From NCBI RefSeq assembly GCF_029623395.1, contig NZ_JAPYKK010000011.1, positions 1 to 64,000 of the forward strand: a DNA stretch of 64,000 bases, read 5' to 3'. The stretch's first letter is position 1; each line of letters starts with the position of its first letter. The notes under the pieces are model-generated. The model saw nothing but the letters and a program-made list of their open reading frames with translations. It was not told the origin of the DNA and searched no databases. Below are positions 1 through 10,518 of the stretch, in pieces. This DNA comes from Sphingomonas echinoides. Its GTDB lineage: Bacteria > Pseudomonadota > Alphaproteobacteria > Sphingomonadales > Sphingomonadaceae. A program made the translations under genes and the position numbers.

Positions 1-1009
1 AGCTTTGCGTGGGCCGCTGGCTACGGTGCCCCGCCTCGTCCAGCGCCCTCCGCAACCCGCTGACGATCAACCCGCGCACCAGCGCCGGGTCGCGAAACCG
101 GACTTCGGTCTTGGCGGGATGGACGTTGACGTCGACCGCATCGGGCGGGACGTCGAGGAACAGCGCCACCACCGCATGCCGATCGCGTGGCATCATCTCG
201 GCATAGGCCCCGCGGATCGCACCGATCAGCAGGCGATCCTTCACCGGGCGCCCGTTGACGAATAGATATTGATGGTCGGCGATCCCGCGGTTGAAGGTCG
301 GCAATCCGGCAATCCCGCCGAGGCCGATCCCCTCGCGCACGAAGTCGACCCCTACCCCATTGGCGATGAGCCCGCGGTCGGTTAGCGCGGCGACTCGATC
401 GGGGAGCGTTTCCTCCGCGCTGACCGACAGCGACCGCCGCCCATCATGCTCGACCGAAAAACCGATATCGGGCCGTGCCATCGCCAGGCGGCGGACGACA
501 TCCATGCACGCCGCGAATTCGGCGCGGGGCGAGCGGAGGAACTTGCGCCGTGCCGGAACGCGCTCGAACAGCGCCTCGACCCGAACGCGAGTCCCGGGCG
601 GGATTGCGGCGGGGCCTTCCGCGACAAGCACGCCGTTGTCGACGATCCTGGACCAGCCTTCCGCGCCGGGCATGCGGCTCTCGAGCGTCATCCGGGCGAC
701 GCTCGCGATCGAGGGCAACGCCTCACCGCGAAATCCGAGCGTGCTGACCGCCTCGATCGCCTCATCGGGCAGCTTGGACGTCGCATGCCGTTCGAGCGCC
801 AGCGCCATGTCGTCAGGCCCCATCCCGCAGCCGTCGTCGGTCACTTCGACAAGATCGGTCCCACCGCCGCCCAACCGCACCGCGATCCGCGTCGCGCCCG
901 CGTCGATCGCATTCTCGACCAGCTCCTTCAACGCGCTGGCTGGCCGTTCCACCACTTCACCGGCAGCGATACGATTGACGAGATGTTCGGGGAGGCGGCG
1001 TATTGACAT
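1..1009 (-). CDS. mutL: DNA mismatch repair protein MutL, N-terminal part (cut by window edge)
   Basis: MutL couples mismatch recognition by MutS to strand excision. About 336 N-terminal residues are visible, and the gene runs off the left edge. Seen: the GHKL ATPase signatures ENAIDAGAT, DDGCGM and GFRGEAL, and the conserved NVHPAKTEVRF segment near residue 310, all in order. The start is the ATG at 1009-1007, giving MSIRRLPEHLVNRIAAGEVV, the classic MutL beginning. It is divergent from mreB, with about 160 bases between the two starts that must hold both promoters. The reading frame is intact over the visible part. The C-terminal dimerisation/endonuclease domain is outside the window. Confidence 0.95.
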   Translation of the reverse strand, partial: MSIRRLPEHLVNRIAAGEVVERPASALKELVENAIDAGATRIAVRLGGGGTDLVEVTDDGCGMGPDDMALALERHATSKLPDEAIEAVSTLGFRGEALPSIASVARMTLESRMPGAEGWSRIVDNGVLVAEGPAAIPPGTRVRVEALFERVPARRKFLRSPRAEFAACMDVVRRLAMARPDIGFSVEHDGRRSLSVSAEETLPDRVAALTDRGLIANGVGVDFVREGIGLGGIAGLPTFNRGIADHQYLFVNGRPVKDRLLIGAIRGAYAEMMPRDRHAVVALFLDVPPDAVDVNVHPAKTEVRFRDPALVRGLIVSGLRRALDEAGHRSQRPTQS

Positions 1010-1101
1010 GCCTTAAGCTCTAGCCCAAGCGACGCCATCCCGCGAGCCGTAACCGTGACTTAACCAGAGCGTGCGTGTCGTTCTGAAAGCCACGATTATA
1101 A

Positions 1102-2214
<1,113 letters not shown>

Positions 2215-2346
2215 GCGGTGCGGAGGCGACACACGGACGATCAAGGCTGTCGAGCAGGATGGGTACGCGAACCCCTACTCAGCGCGGACGGCCCTCGCTA
2301 CACATCGTAGCATCAGGCGGCCCTTGGGCCTTGGGATGGGGGTATC

Positions 2347-3285
2347 ATGGCGCCGCCTCGTAATCGGCGCCCGGGTTTTTCGCGACGGGCGCAATATGGT
2401 CTGTTCCTTGGATATGTGATCGCGGCGGCGGGCTCGCTGGTCGCTGCGGTGCTGCTTGCCTTGTCGGCGATCGATCCGCCTGCGTTCGCCGTCCTGCGCG
2501 CGACCGTTGCGGAAGTGACCACGCCCGTCTCGTCGGGGCTCTCCACGGTCGGTCAATGGTTCGGTGCGATCCCCGGGTCCGTCGGCAGCTATTTCGGCGT
2601 GCACGACGAGAACAAGCGCTTGCGCAAGCAACTTTCCGACCAGCACGCCCTGTTCATGCGCGCACGATCGCTTGGCTACGAGAACCGTCGCCTCGCGGCG
2701 CTGCTGCGGCTGCGTGAGCGGGTCGCCGAACCCGTCGTGACCGCGCGTCTGGTGAGCTCCTCCGTAACCAGCACGCGCCGCTTCGCGGTGCTCAATGCGG
2801 GATCCTGGCAAGGGGTTGCGTCGGGGCAGCCCGTCATCGGTCCGGACGGCCTCGTCGGGCGGATCCTCGAAACCGGCCCGAACAGCGCCCGCGTCCTGCT
2901 GCTGGTCGATCCGGAAAGCGTCGTCCCGGTCCGCCGGACTCGCGACGGCATGCCAGCGCTTGCGGCCGGGCGTGGCGACGGACTGGTTGACATCCGCTCG
3001 GTCGCGACCGCCACCGCCGCATTCGGCCCGGGCGATGTGTTCGTCAGCTCCGGGATCGGCGGAATCTACCCGCCCGGCATTCCGGTCGCGCACGTGATCC
3101 GCCGCGGTCCCGAGGCCGGGCTTGCGCGGACCTATGCGCAACCCGACACGCTCGATTACGCGATGGTCCAACGCGCCTTCATGCCGACGCCACCTCCGCT
3201 CACGGTGCCGCAGCCCGCGCCCAAACCGACCCCCAAGCCCAAGACCAAGGCCACGCCGACCGCGTCAAAGCCGGTCGCGCGATGA
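2347..3285 (+). CDS. mreC: Rod shape-determining protein MreC
   Basis: Bitopic inner-membrane protein whose periplasmic domain activates PBP2/RodA. 312 residues. Seen: a basic N-terminus, one membrane segment around residues 19-40, a charged coiled-coil-like stretch (HDENKRLRKQLSDQH), then the beta-rich MreC domain with VLNAGSWQGVASGQPVIGPD and GLVGRILETG, typical of the family. The C-terminal tail is a low-complexity Pro/Lys run (PKPTPKPKTK), common in alphaproteobacterial MreC. Its stop overlaps the mreD start by 4 nt (ATGA), indicating translational coupling. Confidence 0.93.
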   Translation: MAPPRNRRPGFSRRAQYGLFLGYVIAAAGSLVAAVLLALSAIDPPAFAVLRATVAEVTTPVSSGLSTVGQWFGAIPGSVGSYFGVHDENKRLRKQLSDQHALFMRARSLGYENRRLAALLRLRERVAEPVVTARLVSSSVTSTRRFAVLNAGSWQGVASGQPVIGPDGLVGRILETGPNSARVLLLVDPESVVPVRRTRDGMPALAAGRGDGLVDIRSVATATAAFGPGDVFVSSGIGGIYPPGIPVAHVIRRGPEAGLARTYAQPDTLDYAMVQRAFMPTPPPLTVPQPAPKPTPKPKTKATPTASKPVAR

Positions 3286-3791
3286 GCCAGATCCGCGGTC
3301 CCTTCGACGAGCCACCGGACACGAGTTTCGGGCGCTTCGTGCCCGCCGTGTCGGTCCTGGCCGCGTCGACCTTCGCGGTATGGCCGGTGATCGCGCATGT
3401 CCCGTTATTCCCGCCGCTCGGATTGCTGATGCTGCTCGGCTGGCGGTTGTCGCGCCCGCTGAGCCTCCCGGTATGGGCATCGCTGCCGCTTGGCCTGTAC
3501 GACGATCTCCTCAGTGGTCAGCCGCTCGGCAATTCGATGCTGTTCTGGACGCTGTGCTCCTTCATGATCGACCTGATCGACCAGCGGATCGTGTTTCGCG
3601 ATTTCTGGCAGGACTGGCTGATCGCCGGCGGATCGATCTGCTTCTGCCTGATTCTGGGCCGTTTGGTCGTTTCACCGCTCGCCGCACACGTCGACACGCT
3701 TTTGATGCTCCAGATTGCGGTAACCACCTTGTTGTTTCCCCTCGCGACGCGCATCTGCACGATGCTCACGCGCGAGGAGGAAACGGTGTGA
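3282..3791 (+). CDS. mreD: Rod shape-determining protein MreD
   Basis: Integral membrane partner of MreC in the elongasome. 169 residues with several hydrophobic segments, consistent with the 5-6 spans expected for MreD, and the family-like PLGLYDDLLSGQPLGNSM segment. Sequence conservation in this family is low, so position between mreC and the PBP2 gene is important evidence. It overlaps mreC by 4 nt at its start and the PBP2 gene by 4 nt (GTGA) at its end. Confidence 0.88.
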   Translation: MSQIRGPFDEPPDTSFGRFVPAVSVLAASTFAVWPVIAHVPLFPPLGLLMLLGWRLSRPLSLPVWASLPLGLYDDLLSGQPLGNSMLFWTLCSFMIDLIDQRIVFRDFWQDWLIAGGSICFCLILGRLVVSPLAAHVDTLLMLQIAVTTLLFPLATRICTMLTREEETV

Positions 3792-5890
3792 ACGGACCGA
3801 CCTTCGGCAATTCGAACAAGATGATGACCGAGGCCGCGCAAAGTTTCAGCTTTTCGCGGCGGGCGGTGCTGTTGGGCGTCGGCCAGGGCGCGGTCGGGCT
3901 TGCGCTCGCCGGGCGGATGGCGTGGCTCGCCGTTGCCGAGAACGAGCATTACACCAATCTGTCGGAGAGCAACCGCGTCAACATGACGCTGGTGCCACCG
4001 CGGCGGGGCTGGATCGTCGACCGCCACGGCGCGCCGATCGCCAACAACCGCACCGACTTTCGCGTGGACATCATTCCCGACCGGTTGGAGGACAAGGACC
4101 GCGTGCTCGCGCTGTTGCGCGACATCCTGCGATTACCGCCGGAGGAAATGGAACGGCTCAATGCCGATCTCGGCCACGCCGCCGGGTTCCAGCCAGTCCA
4201 GGTCGCCGAAAACCTCGACTGGGAGCGGTTCGCCGCGGTGAGCGTGCGGCTGCCGGAGTTGCCCGGCGTCGCCCCTACTCGCGGCTTCTCACGAAGCTAT
4301 CCGGCTGCTGCCGCCGTTGCCCATCTGACGGGCTACGTCGGTGCCGCCTCGGCGGACCAGTACAAGCAGACGCACGATCAGCTGATGGTCACACCGGGTT
4401 TCAAGCTCGGTAAGGATGGCCTTGAAAAGACGTTGGAAAAGACTCTCCGCGGTGTCGCCGGGCAGAAACGCGTAGAAGTGACCGCGCGCGGCAAGCTCGT
4501 CGCCGAACTCGCGACAAAGCCCGATCAGCCGGGCCAGAACGCGCGCCTGACGATCGATGCCGGTTTGCAGGAATATGCCGCGCGGCGGCTGGGGACCAAC
4601 TCGGGCTCGGTCGTGGTCATCGACTGCCTGACCGGCGAGATGCTCGCGATGGTCTCGATGCCGGCGTACGATCCGAATGCCTTCTCCGACGGGATAAGCC
4701 ATCTCGAATGGAAGATGCTGTCGGAGAACGACCATGTTCCGCTGATGAACAAGGTGCTGCAAGGCTTGTATCCACCCGGATCGACCGTGAAGCCGATGAA
4801 CGCGCTCGCTCTGCTGGAGGCCGGGGTCGACCCGAACCAGCGGATCAACTGCACCGGCGCGATGCGGCTCGGCACCGGCGTGTTCCACTGCCACAAGAAG
4901 CGCGGGCACGGGCCGCTCGATATGAAGAACGCCGTGATGCAGAGCTGCGACATCTACTTTTACGAGATGGTCCGTCGGCTCGGTTACGACCGCATCGCAC
5001 CGATCGCGCGAACCGTCGGGCTCGGCCAGAAGTTCGACTTGCCATTTGGGTCGCAGCGGTACGGCACGATGCCAGATCCTGCCTGGAAGCTACGGAAATA
5101 CAAGACGGATTGGACCGTTGCGGATTCGTTGAACGCATCGATCGGCCAGGGCTATGTGCTGTCCAATCCGCTGCAATTGGCCGTGATGGCGGCGCGGCTC
5201 GCTTCGGGGAAACACCTCGAACCGAGTATTCTCGCGAGCCAGATCCATCATGGTGCAGCCCCCCTGCCCTATTCTCCCGACCACCTCGCCCTGGTGCGCG
5301 ACGCGATGTACGGCGTGGTCAACCAAGGTGGTACCGGGGGCGCGGCGCGGATGCTGATTCCGGGCGTGTCGATTGCGGCCAAGACGGGCACCGCGCAGGT
5401 TCGGCGAATCTCGATGGCGGAGCGTGGATCCGGCGTGCTCAAGAACGCGTCGCTGCCCTTCAAGCTGCGCGATCACGCGTTGTTCGTCTGTTTCGCCCCC
5501 GCCGACAACCCGCGGTACGCCGCCAGCGTCGTGCTCGAACACGGCGGCCACACCGTGCGCAACCTCGATTCCCCGTTGATCGGGCGCGACATCATGACGT
5601 GGCTGTTCGACCGCGATCGCGCAATTGCATCGCTCGCCGAAGCCGAACCGACATGGGGTGGCGATATCCGCACGCGCATGGCGGCCGAGAGCGCCGCCTA
5701 CCGCGCCGCGAACGCCCCCAAGCCGACCACCGGCGTCCAGACCGAGATGGGCGTCCCCGCCGCTACCGACGCGCCCGCCGTGCGCGCTGCAGCGGCGGCC
5801 GATGCGGCCTCGGCCGAAGCCCTCGCGAACTCCGCTGCCCCGGGTAACACCGTGGCCGAGTCAGGCAGTACGGAGCACGACCTGGAATGA
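3788..5890 (+). CDS. mrdA: Penicillin-binding protein 2 (elongasome transpeptidase)
   Basis: Class B PBP that cross-links peptidoglycan during cell elongation together with RodA. 700 residues from a GTG start at 3788 that overlaps the mreD stop. Seen: N-terminal membrane anchor (about residues 25-50), pedestal with PPRRGWIVDRHG, then the transpeptidase domain with SxxK as STVK (S332), SxN as SLN (S447) and KTG (K532). All catalytic motifs are present. The C-terminus has an unusual Ala-rich tail of about 100 residues beyond the normal end. rodA follows with an ATGA overlap. Confidence 0.95.
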   Translation: MNGPTFGNSNKMMTEAAQSFSFSRRAVLLGVGQGAVGLALAGRMAWLAVAENEHYTNLSESNRVNMTLVPPRRGWIVDRHGAPIANNRTDFRVDIIPDRLEDKDRVLALLRDILRLPPEEMERLNADLGHAAGFQPVQVAENLDWERFAAVSVRLPELPGVAPTRGFSRSYPAAAAVAHLTGYVGAASADQYKQTHDQLMVTPGFKLGKDGLEKTLEKTLRGVAGQKRVEVTARGKLVAELATKPDQPGQNARLTIDAGLQEYAARRLGTNSGSVVVIDCLTGEMLAMVSMPAYDPNAFSDGISHLEWKMLSENDHVPLMNKVLQGLYPPGSTVKPMNALALLEAGVDPNQRINCTGAMRLGTGVFHCHKKRGHGPLDMKNAVMQSCDIYFYEMVRRLGYDRIAPIARTVGLGQKFDLPFGSQRYGTMPDPAWKLRKYKTDWTVADSLNASIGQGYVLSNPLQLAVMAARLASGKHLEPSILASQIHHGAAPLPYSPDHLALVRDAMYGVVNQGGTGGAARMLIPGVSIAAKTGTAQVRRISMAERGSGVLKNASLPFKLRDHALFVCFAPADNPRYAASVVLEHGGHTVRNLDSPLIGRDIMTWLFDRDRAIASLAEAEPTWGGDIRTRMAAESAAYRAANAPKPTTGVQTEMGVPAATDAPAVRAAAAADAASAEALANSAAPGNTVAESGSTEHDLE

Positions 5891-7002
5891 GCAGTCGCAG
5901 CATCGTTCCCGCGCCGCTGATCCAGTTGCCGTGGAAGATCATTCTGCTGGTGCTGGCGATCGGGTGTTTCGATCTCCTGATCCTCTATTCCGCCGCGGGC
6001 GGCAGTATCCAGCCGTGGGCGATGTCGCAGGGGATCCGCTTCTTCATGTTGCTGGGCGGCGCGCTAGCCCTGGCGCGCGTCCCGGAACGCTGGTGGCAGA
6101 CCGGCGCGCTGCCTGCCTATGTCCTGCTGTGCGTCATGCTGGTGCTGGTCGAACTGGTCGGGGCGGTGCGTGGCGGCGGCCAGCGCTGGCTCGACGTCGG
6201 GTTCATGCGCTTGCAACCGTCCGAGCTGATGAAGCCGTGCATCGTGCTCGCCTGTGCCAAATTCTACGACATGCTGCCGCCCAATGAAACACGGCGGTTC
6301 AACGCGATCTGGCCCGCGGCGATCCTGATCTTGCTCCCCGCCGCGCTGGTGATGAAACAGCCCGACCTCGGCACCGCGTTGATGATCACGATTGGCGGGA
6401 TCACGGTGATGTTTCTTGCGGGTGTCCCGCTGCGCTTGTTCATCGGGGGCGCGCTTGCGCTCGGTGCGGCGGTGCCGATCGCGTTCAATTTCGTGCTGCA
6501 CGAATATCAGCGCAACCGCATCCTCGTCTTCCTCGATCCCGAAAGCGATCCGCTTGGAATCGGCTATCACATCAGCCAGTCGAAGATCGCGATCGGATCG
6601 GGCGGTATTCTGGGCAAGGGGTTCCTCAACGGCACCCAGAGCCATCTGGATTACTTGCCGGAGGGCCATACCGATTTCGCTTTGGCAACGATGATGGAGG
6701 AGTGGGGATTGGTCGGCGGCGTATTGCTGATCATCGCCTTCGTCCTGATCGTGCAATGGGGGGTATCGACCGCGCTCCAGTCCCAATCCCGCTTCGCCAA
6801 GCTTACCGCCGCGGGGCTCGCCGCGACGATCTTCTATTACGTGGCGATCAATATGGCGATGGTGATGGGCATGGCGCCGGTCGTAGGCGTGCCGCTTCCG
6901 CTCATCAGCAACGGCGGATCGAGCCAGATGACGTTCATGCTGTGCCTGGGAATCCTGATGTCGATCGACCGATCGAACCGCAAAATCGAGGCGCGGTGGT
7001 AA
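5887..7002 (+). CDS. rodA: Rod shape-determining protein RodA (SEDS glycosyltransferase)
   Basis: Polytopic SEDS-family peptidoglycan glycosyltransferase that works with PBP2. 371 residues, about ten hydrophobic segments. Seen: GGGQRWLDVGFMRLQPSE, QPDLGTALM and the late VPLPLISNGGSSQ motif, all diagnostic of SEDS proteins. It is the last gene of the mre-mrd operon and overlaps mrdA by 4 nt. No strong terminator is obvious in the 109 bases between its stop and the tRNA gene; an AT-only CTTTTTT/AAAAAAG pairing near 7014-7028 is too weak to call. Confidence 0.95.
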   Translation: MSSRSIVPAPLIQLPWKIILLVLAIGCFDLLILYSAAGGSIQPWAMSQGIRFFMLLGGALALARVPERWWQTGALPAYVLLCVMLVLVELVGAVRGGGQRWLDVGFMRLQPSELMKPCIVLACAKFYDMLPPNETRRFNAIWPAAILILLPAALVMKQPDLGTALMITIGGITVMFLAGVPLRLFIGGALALGAAVPIAFNFVLHEYQRNRILVFLDPESDPLGIGYHISQSKIAIGSGGILGKGFLNGTQSHLDYLPEGHTDFALATMMEEWGLVGGVLLIIAFVLIVQWGVSTALQSQSRFAKLTAAGLAATIFYYVAINMAMVMGMAPVVGVPLPLISNGGSSQMTFMLCLGILMSIDRSNRKIEARW

Positions 7003-7111
7003 CTTTTTTGCGGTGCAGTGTAAAAAAGGGTTTGCAACCTGCGCGCGCACTGCTAACCGACCGCCTCCCGGCAACGACAGCGCTTCGGCACTGTCCCTAC
7101 CAAGCGGGAAT

Positions 7112-7187
<76 letters not shown>

Positions 7188-7268
7188 CTCTTCACTTTGG
7201 AATCCTTAGGTTTTCTGCCGAAGCGCGCGAGCGCTCCGACATGTTCTCCGACACGCTTTCCGACAAAC

Positions 7269-8540
7269 TCATTTCGTTCTCGCTTCGTCCAGAGCCCCGA
7301 TTGCGGCGATATGCCGGCGTCGTGCACCCGCGATTCGACGCGCTTTTTCCGCGTTCGCCTTGTTGTAAATCCGGGTGACAGCGAGCGTCTTGTGACCGGA
7401 AACCGGCCGCACGTCGTCTTCGCCCGCGTCGCCAATCTCGGTGATGCCGCCATGCCGGAAGCCGGTGAAGGTCATGTCCTTGGGCAACCCGGCTGCGTCG
7501 CAGATCTTGCGATGGACGTTCGACATGCGCCGCTCGACGTAGCGCTTGCCGCTGCGCTCCTCGACAACGATCGGGCCGGTCGCGGACCTCGTCGCTGCGC
7601 GGGACCGCGCGAGCTCTTCCTCGAGTTCGGGATAGAGCGGCACACGCTCGACGCCGCACCCCTCGGCCGGAACCTCTTCGAATAGCGGAAGCGTAACGGG
7701 GTTGCCGGTCTTGGACTGAACAAGCGTGATCTCGACCCCGGGCTGGTAGCCTTCCCAAACGATCGCGGCGCGGTCCGGCGCGTCCGGATCGACATAGCCA
7801 AAGGCATCGGACACCCGCTGGCATCCCTCGAAGCACAGTGCGGCGGCGGTTGCCATCGACTGAAAGCCCATTTCGACGGCCTTCGCGCGGTAGGCGGTGT
7901 ATTCGGCGCGCGACGTTGCCCGGTTGCCCTTGGCAGCGGTGCTCGTGAGCCCCATTCCCATGAACGGGTTCTCCTTGACCCCCGTCGCCTTGTAATGTCG
8001 CGTCGCCCACGACCAAACCAAGCGGCAGACCTGCATGGCGTAGCTCGCCTGGCGCGGCCCGGTATCCGCGCGCAGCATTTCGTACAGTCGGTCGGAAGCG
8101 GCGGCATCAACGTCGGCGGCCCGGCGCTTGCCGAACGGCGGCGCGCCCTTCTTCGTCTCGCGCGCGGCAAGCATATCCATCAGCTTGCCGTAATCCGCAC
8201 GGGTCTTTGCCTTCTTTGACGTGAAGCGCGCCTGCTTGCGGTACCACTGGAACAGCCACTCGACGCTGCCCGGGACCATCGAAGCTCCTTCCGCACCCTT
8301 CCGCCAGTCGGTCAGCGCCGCGTTCAGCAACTGCGCTTTGCGATGCACCTCGGCCAGATCCGAGCCGAGTTTTTCCGAGGCAAGAAGCATCGGCTTGCCG
8401 TTGCGCATTGCGGGCACCATCGCCCCGGTCTTCTCGTCCTTCACCGGGCGCGCCCATGCGGGCAGTTCCCAATAATAGACGGGCTCACCGGCCGCATTGC
8501 GGAGCTTGCGGACGTAGGCTGGAAGACGATCCAGTGCCAT
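7269..8540 (-). CDS. int: Tyrosine-type site-specific integrase
   Basis: Phage integrase catalysing recombination between attP and the tRNA-Lys site. 423 residues from the ATG at 8540, chosen because it overlaps the upstream stop (TGATG); the longer frame adds residues that are a shadow of the upstream gene. Seen: N-terminal SAM-like/core-binding region with MYRKQARF-type alpha-helical sequence, then the catalytic C-terminal domain with FRHGG (R362, H363), SGHKT (H383) and the nucleophile in RIYNK (Y392). The catalytic set is complete. It is the last gene of the PL operon, so it should be under the same repressor control. Confidence 0.93.
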   Translation of the reverse strand: MALDRLPAYVRKLRNAAGEPVYYWELPAWARPVKDEKTGAMVPAMRNGKPMLLASEKLGSDLAEVHRKAQLLNAALTDWRKGAEGASMVPGSVEWLFQWYRKQARFTSKKAKTRADYGKLMDMLAARETKKGAPPFGKRRAADVDAAASDRLYEMLRADTGPRQASYAMQVCRLVWSWATRHYKATGVKENPFMGMGLTSTAAKGNRATSRAEYTAYRAKAVEMGFQSMATAAALCFEGCQRVSDAFGYVDPDAPDRAAIVWEGYQPGVEITLVQSKTGNPVTLPLFEEVPAEGCGVERVPLYPELEEELARSRAATRSATGPIVVEERSGKRYVERRMSNVHRKICDAAGLPKDMTFTGFRHGGITEIGDAGEDDVRPVSGHKTLAVTRIYNKANAEKARRIAGARRRHIAAIGALDEARTK

Positions 8541-8821
8541 CAGTCGAACCATCCATCCGTGCCGGTGACCGAGCCGCTCTCGAACATCGCCGCCATTGCC
8601 GCGTCGAGGTCCGAGCGACGCGCGATCGCCGCGCCATTGCGGCCGCGTGGGACGAAACGCACCGTGCCGCGGTCGCGCCATTCCTTGATCTGCGCAACGC
8701 TGACGCGAGTGTATTCAAGCGCCTCAGATTCGGTCAACGCAGCCGGCCAGTTCGGAAGACCGGCCAAGCGGACGCGCCCCGGCCCGTCCCCGGACCGGTC
8801 GTTTGCGGTTGCGGCACTCAC
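8540..8821 (-). CDS. Small helix-turn-helix protein, probable excisionase
   Basis: 93 residues from a GTG start at 8821, preceded by AGAAAGG at good spacing; an upstream in-frame ATG lies far inside the previous gene and was rejected. The C-terminal half reads LTESEALEYTRVSVAQIKEW followed by RDRG and an RRSDLD segment, a pattern typical of MerR/excisionase-like winged helices that bend att DNA. Position directly upstream of the integrase, with a TGATG overlap, supports an Xis role. That function is inferred, not shown by a catalytic motif. Confidence 0.65.
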   Translation of the reverse strand: MSAATANDRSGDGPGRVRLAGLPNWPAALTESEALEYTRVSVAQIKEWRDRGTVRFVPRGRNGAAIARRSDLDAAMAAMFESGSVTGTDGWFD

Positions 8822-9183
8822 TGGCTTACCTTTCTCAAATTGCGCAGACCGGTGGGCACGTAGCGCGCGCGGCGCAGCGCGGCCCGGACGGCGGCGGTGT
8901 TGGGAATCACGGGGCCGGCATTGCCGTCGATGCGCCCCGGCTCCGGATCGGTCGCGAACCGCTGCGCCAGGTCGCACGGGACTGGGAACCGATCGAACGC
9001 CGGCGCGGTGCCGTACCGGTGCCGGTGATAATAGTCGGGGTTCGCGTCGATCGTCTCTCGGCTGTACTCACCCGCCCATGGCAGCGGGTACGCATAGCCC
9101 GCGTTCTTCGGGCGCCAGAGCGTGATGTACGGGTTGCCGCGAAAGTCCTTCCGAACGTCGACGATATAGAATGCGTCGCTCAT
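8818..9183 (-). CDS. Hypothetical prophage protein, 121 aa
   Basis: Soluble-looking protein with no membrane segment. It contains an aromatic-rich first half (YIVDVRKDFRGNPYITLWRP) and a Tyr/His-rich stretch DYYHRHRYG. No recognised domain. The start ATG at 9183 overlaps the stop of the preceding gene by 4 nt, and the same kind of overlap links it to the next gene, so it belongs to the PL operon. It could be a small adaptor or inhibitor protein, but nothing in the sequence decides this. Confidence 0.7.
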   Translation of the reverse strand: MSDAFYIVDVRKDFRGNPYITLWRPKNAGYAYPLPWAGEYSRETIDANPDYYHRHRYGTAPAFDRFPVPCDLAQRFATDPEPGRIDGNAGPVIPNTAAVRAALRRARYVPTGLRNLRKVSQ

Positions 9184-9458
9184 CGCTCGCCCTCCTTCTT
9201 GACGAGGAATCCGGGAAGACAGACCATCAAGTTCTCAGTGATCGTCACCGTCGCCTTGGTGCCGGTCTTGTATGGAGGCGAGCCGGCAGTCTCGTCTTCG
9301 AACAGGACCTGGAAGGACACACCCGGCGCAAGCGGACTGGCCGGCCCACGCGCGATCTTTTTACAAATGGCGTCGGCGATAATCCGCTCGAGTTCTGCCG
9401 CGGGCACAAACGCCTGATGTTTCCGAACGTGAGTCTCGGTGGTGACGACGTCTTTCAT
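9180..9458 (-). CDS. Hypothetical prophage protein, 92 aa
   Basis: Small protein of the PL operon joined by ATGA overlaps on both sides. It has a charged helical N-terminus (about residues 1-35, AELERIIADAICKKIA) followed by a beta-like half (ATVTITENLMVCLPGFLV). No known motif. The overlap pattern and consistent codon use with neighbours support it as a real gene. Confidence 0.65.
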   Translation of the reverse strand: MKDVVTTETHVRKHQAFVPAAELERIIADAICKKIARGPASPLAPGVSFQVLFEDETAGSPPYKTGTKATVTITENLMVCLPGFLVKKEGER

Positions 9459-9805
9459 TGCTGATCGCCTCCATCGTCTTGCATCGGGTCCGGCCCGCCG
9501 CGGATGTGATCTCGGATTGCGATATCGAGCGCGTTGACATCTGGTAGGGGCAACCAGAACAGGTACGAAAGCACCTCATCGCCAGCATCCTGCCAAGGCC
9601 ACCCGCCCGTCATTCCGGCCTTCTTCGGCTCGACCTCATAGAGATCGACTCCGATCTGCACGGTCACATCAAAGCTTACCGTCCGGCCCAGATCGAGCGG
9701 TGAACCGACATAGGGTTCTTCCTTGATCGGCCATTCCCACCACAGGACCGGTCCGATGTCGTCGTGCCAGTCGTGGAATGACAGAGGCTTAAGTTGCTCG
9801 CTCAT
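9455..9805 (-). CDS. Hypothetical prophage protein, 116 aa
   Basis: Acidic protein starting at the ATG at 9805 (MSEQLKPLSF), which overlaps the preceding stop by 4 nt; a longer in-frame reading was rejected because it lies over the MazG-like gene. It is rich in Trp and Asp (DWHDDIGPVLWWEWPIKEE, GGWPWQDAGDE). No domain recognised. Part of the PL operon. Confidence 0.68.
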   Translation of the reverse strand: MSEQLKPLSFHDWHDDIGPVLWWEWPIKEEPYVGSPLDLGRTVSFDVTVQIGVDLYEVEPKKAGMTGGWPWQDAGDEVLSYLFWLPLPDVNALDIAIRDHIRGGPDPMQDDGGDQQ

Positions 9806-10512
9806 CGACCCACCTCCCCGGCATCGTCCGCGCTCGACCGAGGCTCGCTCTCCCACAATCCAGGCGGATCGAACCGACTGAATCCCTTTGCGGATTGAGC
9901 GGCGGGCAGGCGGTGAGGCAGACCGACCTTCTCCGATGTCGCGTTGAACTTGGCAGCAGTGGCTTGAGCCAGATCGATCCCGTAATACGCGGCCAGCTTG
10001 TCGAGGCAGACGACGACGTCGCCGATCTCTTCGGCAAGATCCGCGACGGTAGCGCGCGAACCCCGCCAGCCCGACGCTCCCCGGTGCAGCTTCTTGACGA
10101 CTTTGAGCACCTCGCCGACCTCGCCGCCAAGCTCGGTGGCGTGGAACAGGCCGTCGGGAAGTTCCGTTTCGCTGCACCATGCCGCTAGCCTGTCGGCGTT
10201 GACGCAACGCAACTGAGCCAGGAAGTCCTCGTGCATCGGCGCGGCGATGGCTGCGTCCGCCATCTCCAGCCAATATTCCTGAACCTCGGACTTGCTGTCC
10301 GCGAACAGCGGCGCATCTGTCTCACCGGCAATCTGGCGCGGCCCGCCCGCTTCGTTCAGCAGTTTGGCGAGTGCCGCCCGATCAACCGTACCGGCAGCGT
10401 CGGTACGTGCCGTCAGCGCTTCCAGCTTCGGACGCATCTGATCGCGCCACACCTCTGCTGGCGATGTTGCCTGCGCACCAATGCCGAGCATCGTTGCAAG
10501 CTCATAGAACAC
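9802..10512 (-). CDS. MazG-like nucleotide pyrophosphohydrolase domain protein
   Basis: 236 residues. The N-terminal 100 residues are unassigned. The C-terminal part (about 105-205) is an all-alpha MazG-like domain with the metal-binding pattern: HATELGGEVGEVLKVVKKLH followed about 30 residues later by LAEEIGDVVVCLDKLA, which gives the E-x-x-E and E-x-x-D pairs of the family. Such enzymes hydrolyse (d)NTPs to NMP and pyrophosphate, and phages use relatives to clean nucleotide pools or alter the stringent response. The substrate cannot be told from sequence. The gene begins 7 bases after the previous stop and ends in an ATGA overlap with the next gene. Confidence 0.82.
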   Translation of the reverse strand: MFYELATMLGIGAQATSPAEVWRDQMRPKLEALTARTDAAGTVDRAALAKLLNEAGGPRQIAGETDAPLFADSKSEVQEYWLEMADAAIAAPMHEDFLAQLRCVNADRLAAWCSETELPDGLFHATELGGEVGEVLKVVKKLHRGASGWRGSRATVADLAEEIGDVVVCLDKLAAYYGIDLAQATAAKFNATSEKVGLPHRLPAAQSAKGFSRFDPPGLWESEPRSSADDAGEVGR

Positions 10513-10518
10513 GGTCGA

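Noticed and set aside
446..1006. Long plus-strand reading frames over mutL
   Set aside because: They are antisense to a clear MutL reading with all ATPase motifs and result from high GC.
7014..7028. CTTTTTT/AAAAAAG pairing after rodA
   Set aside because: AT-only stem with a GC loop is not a credible intrinsic terminator.
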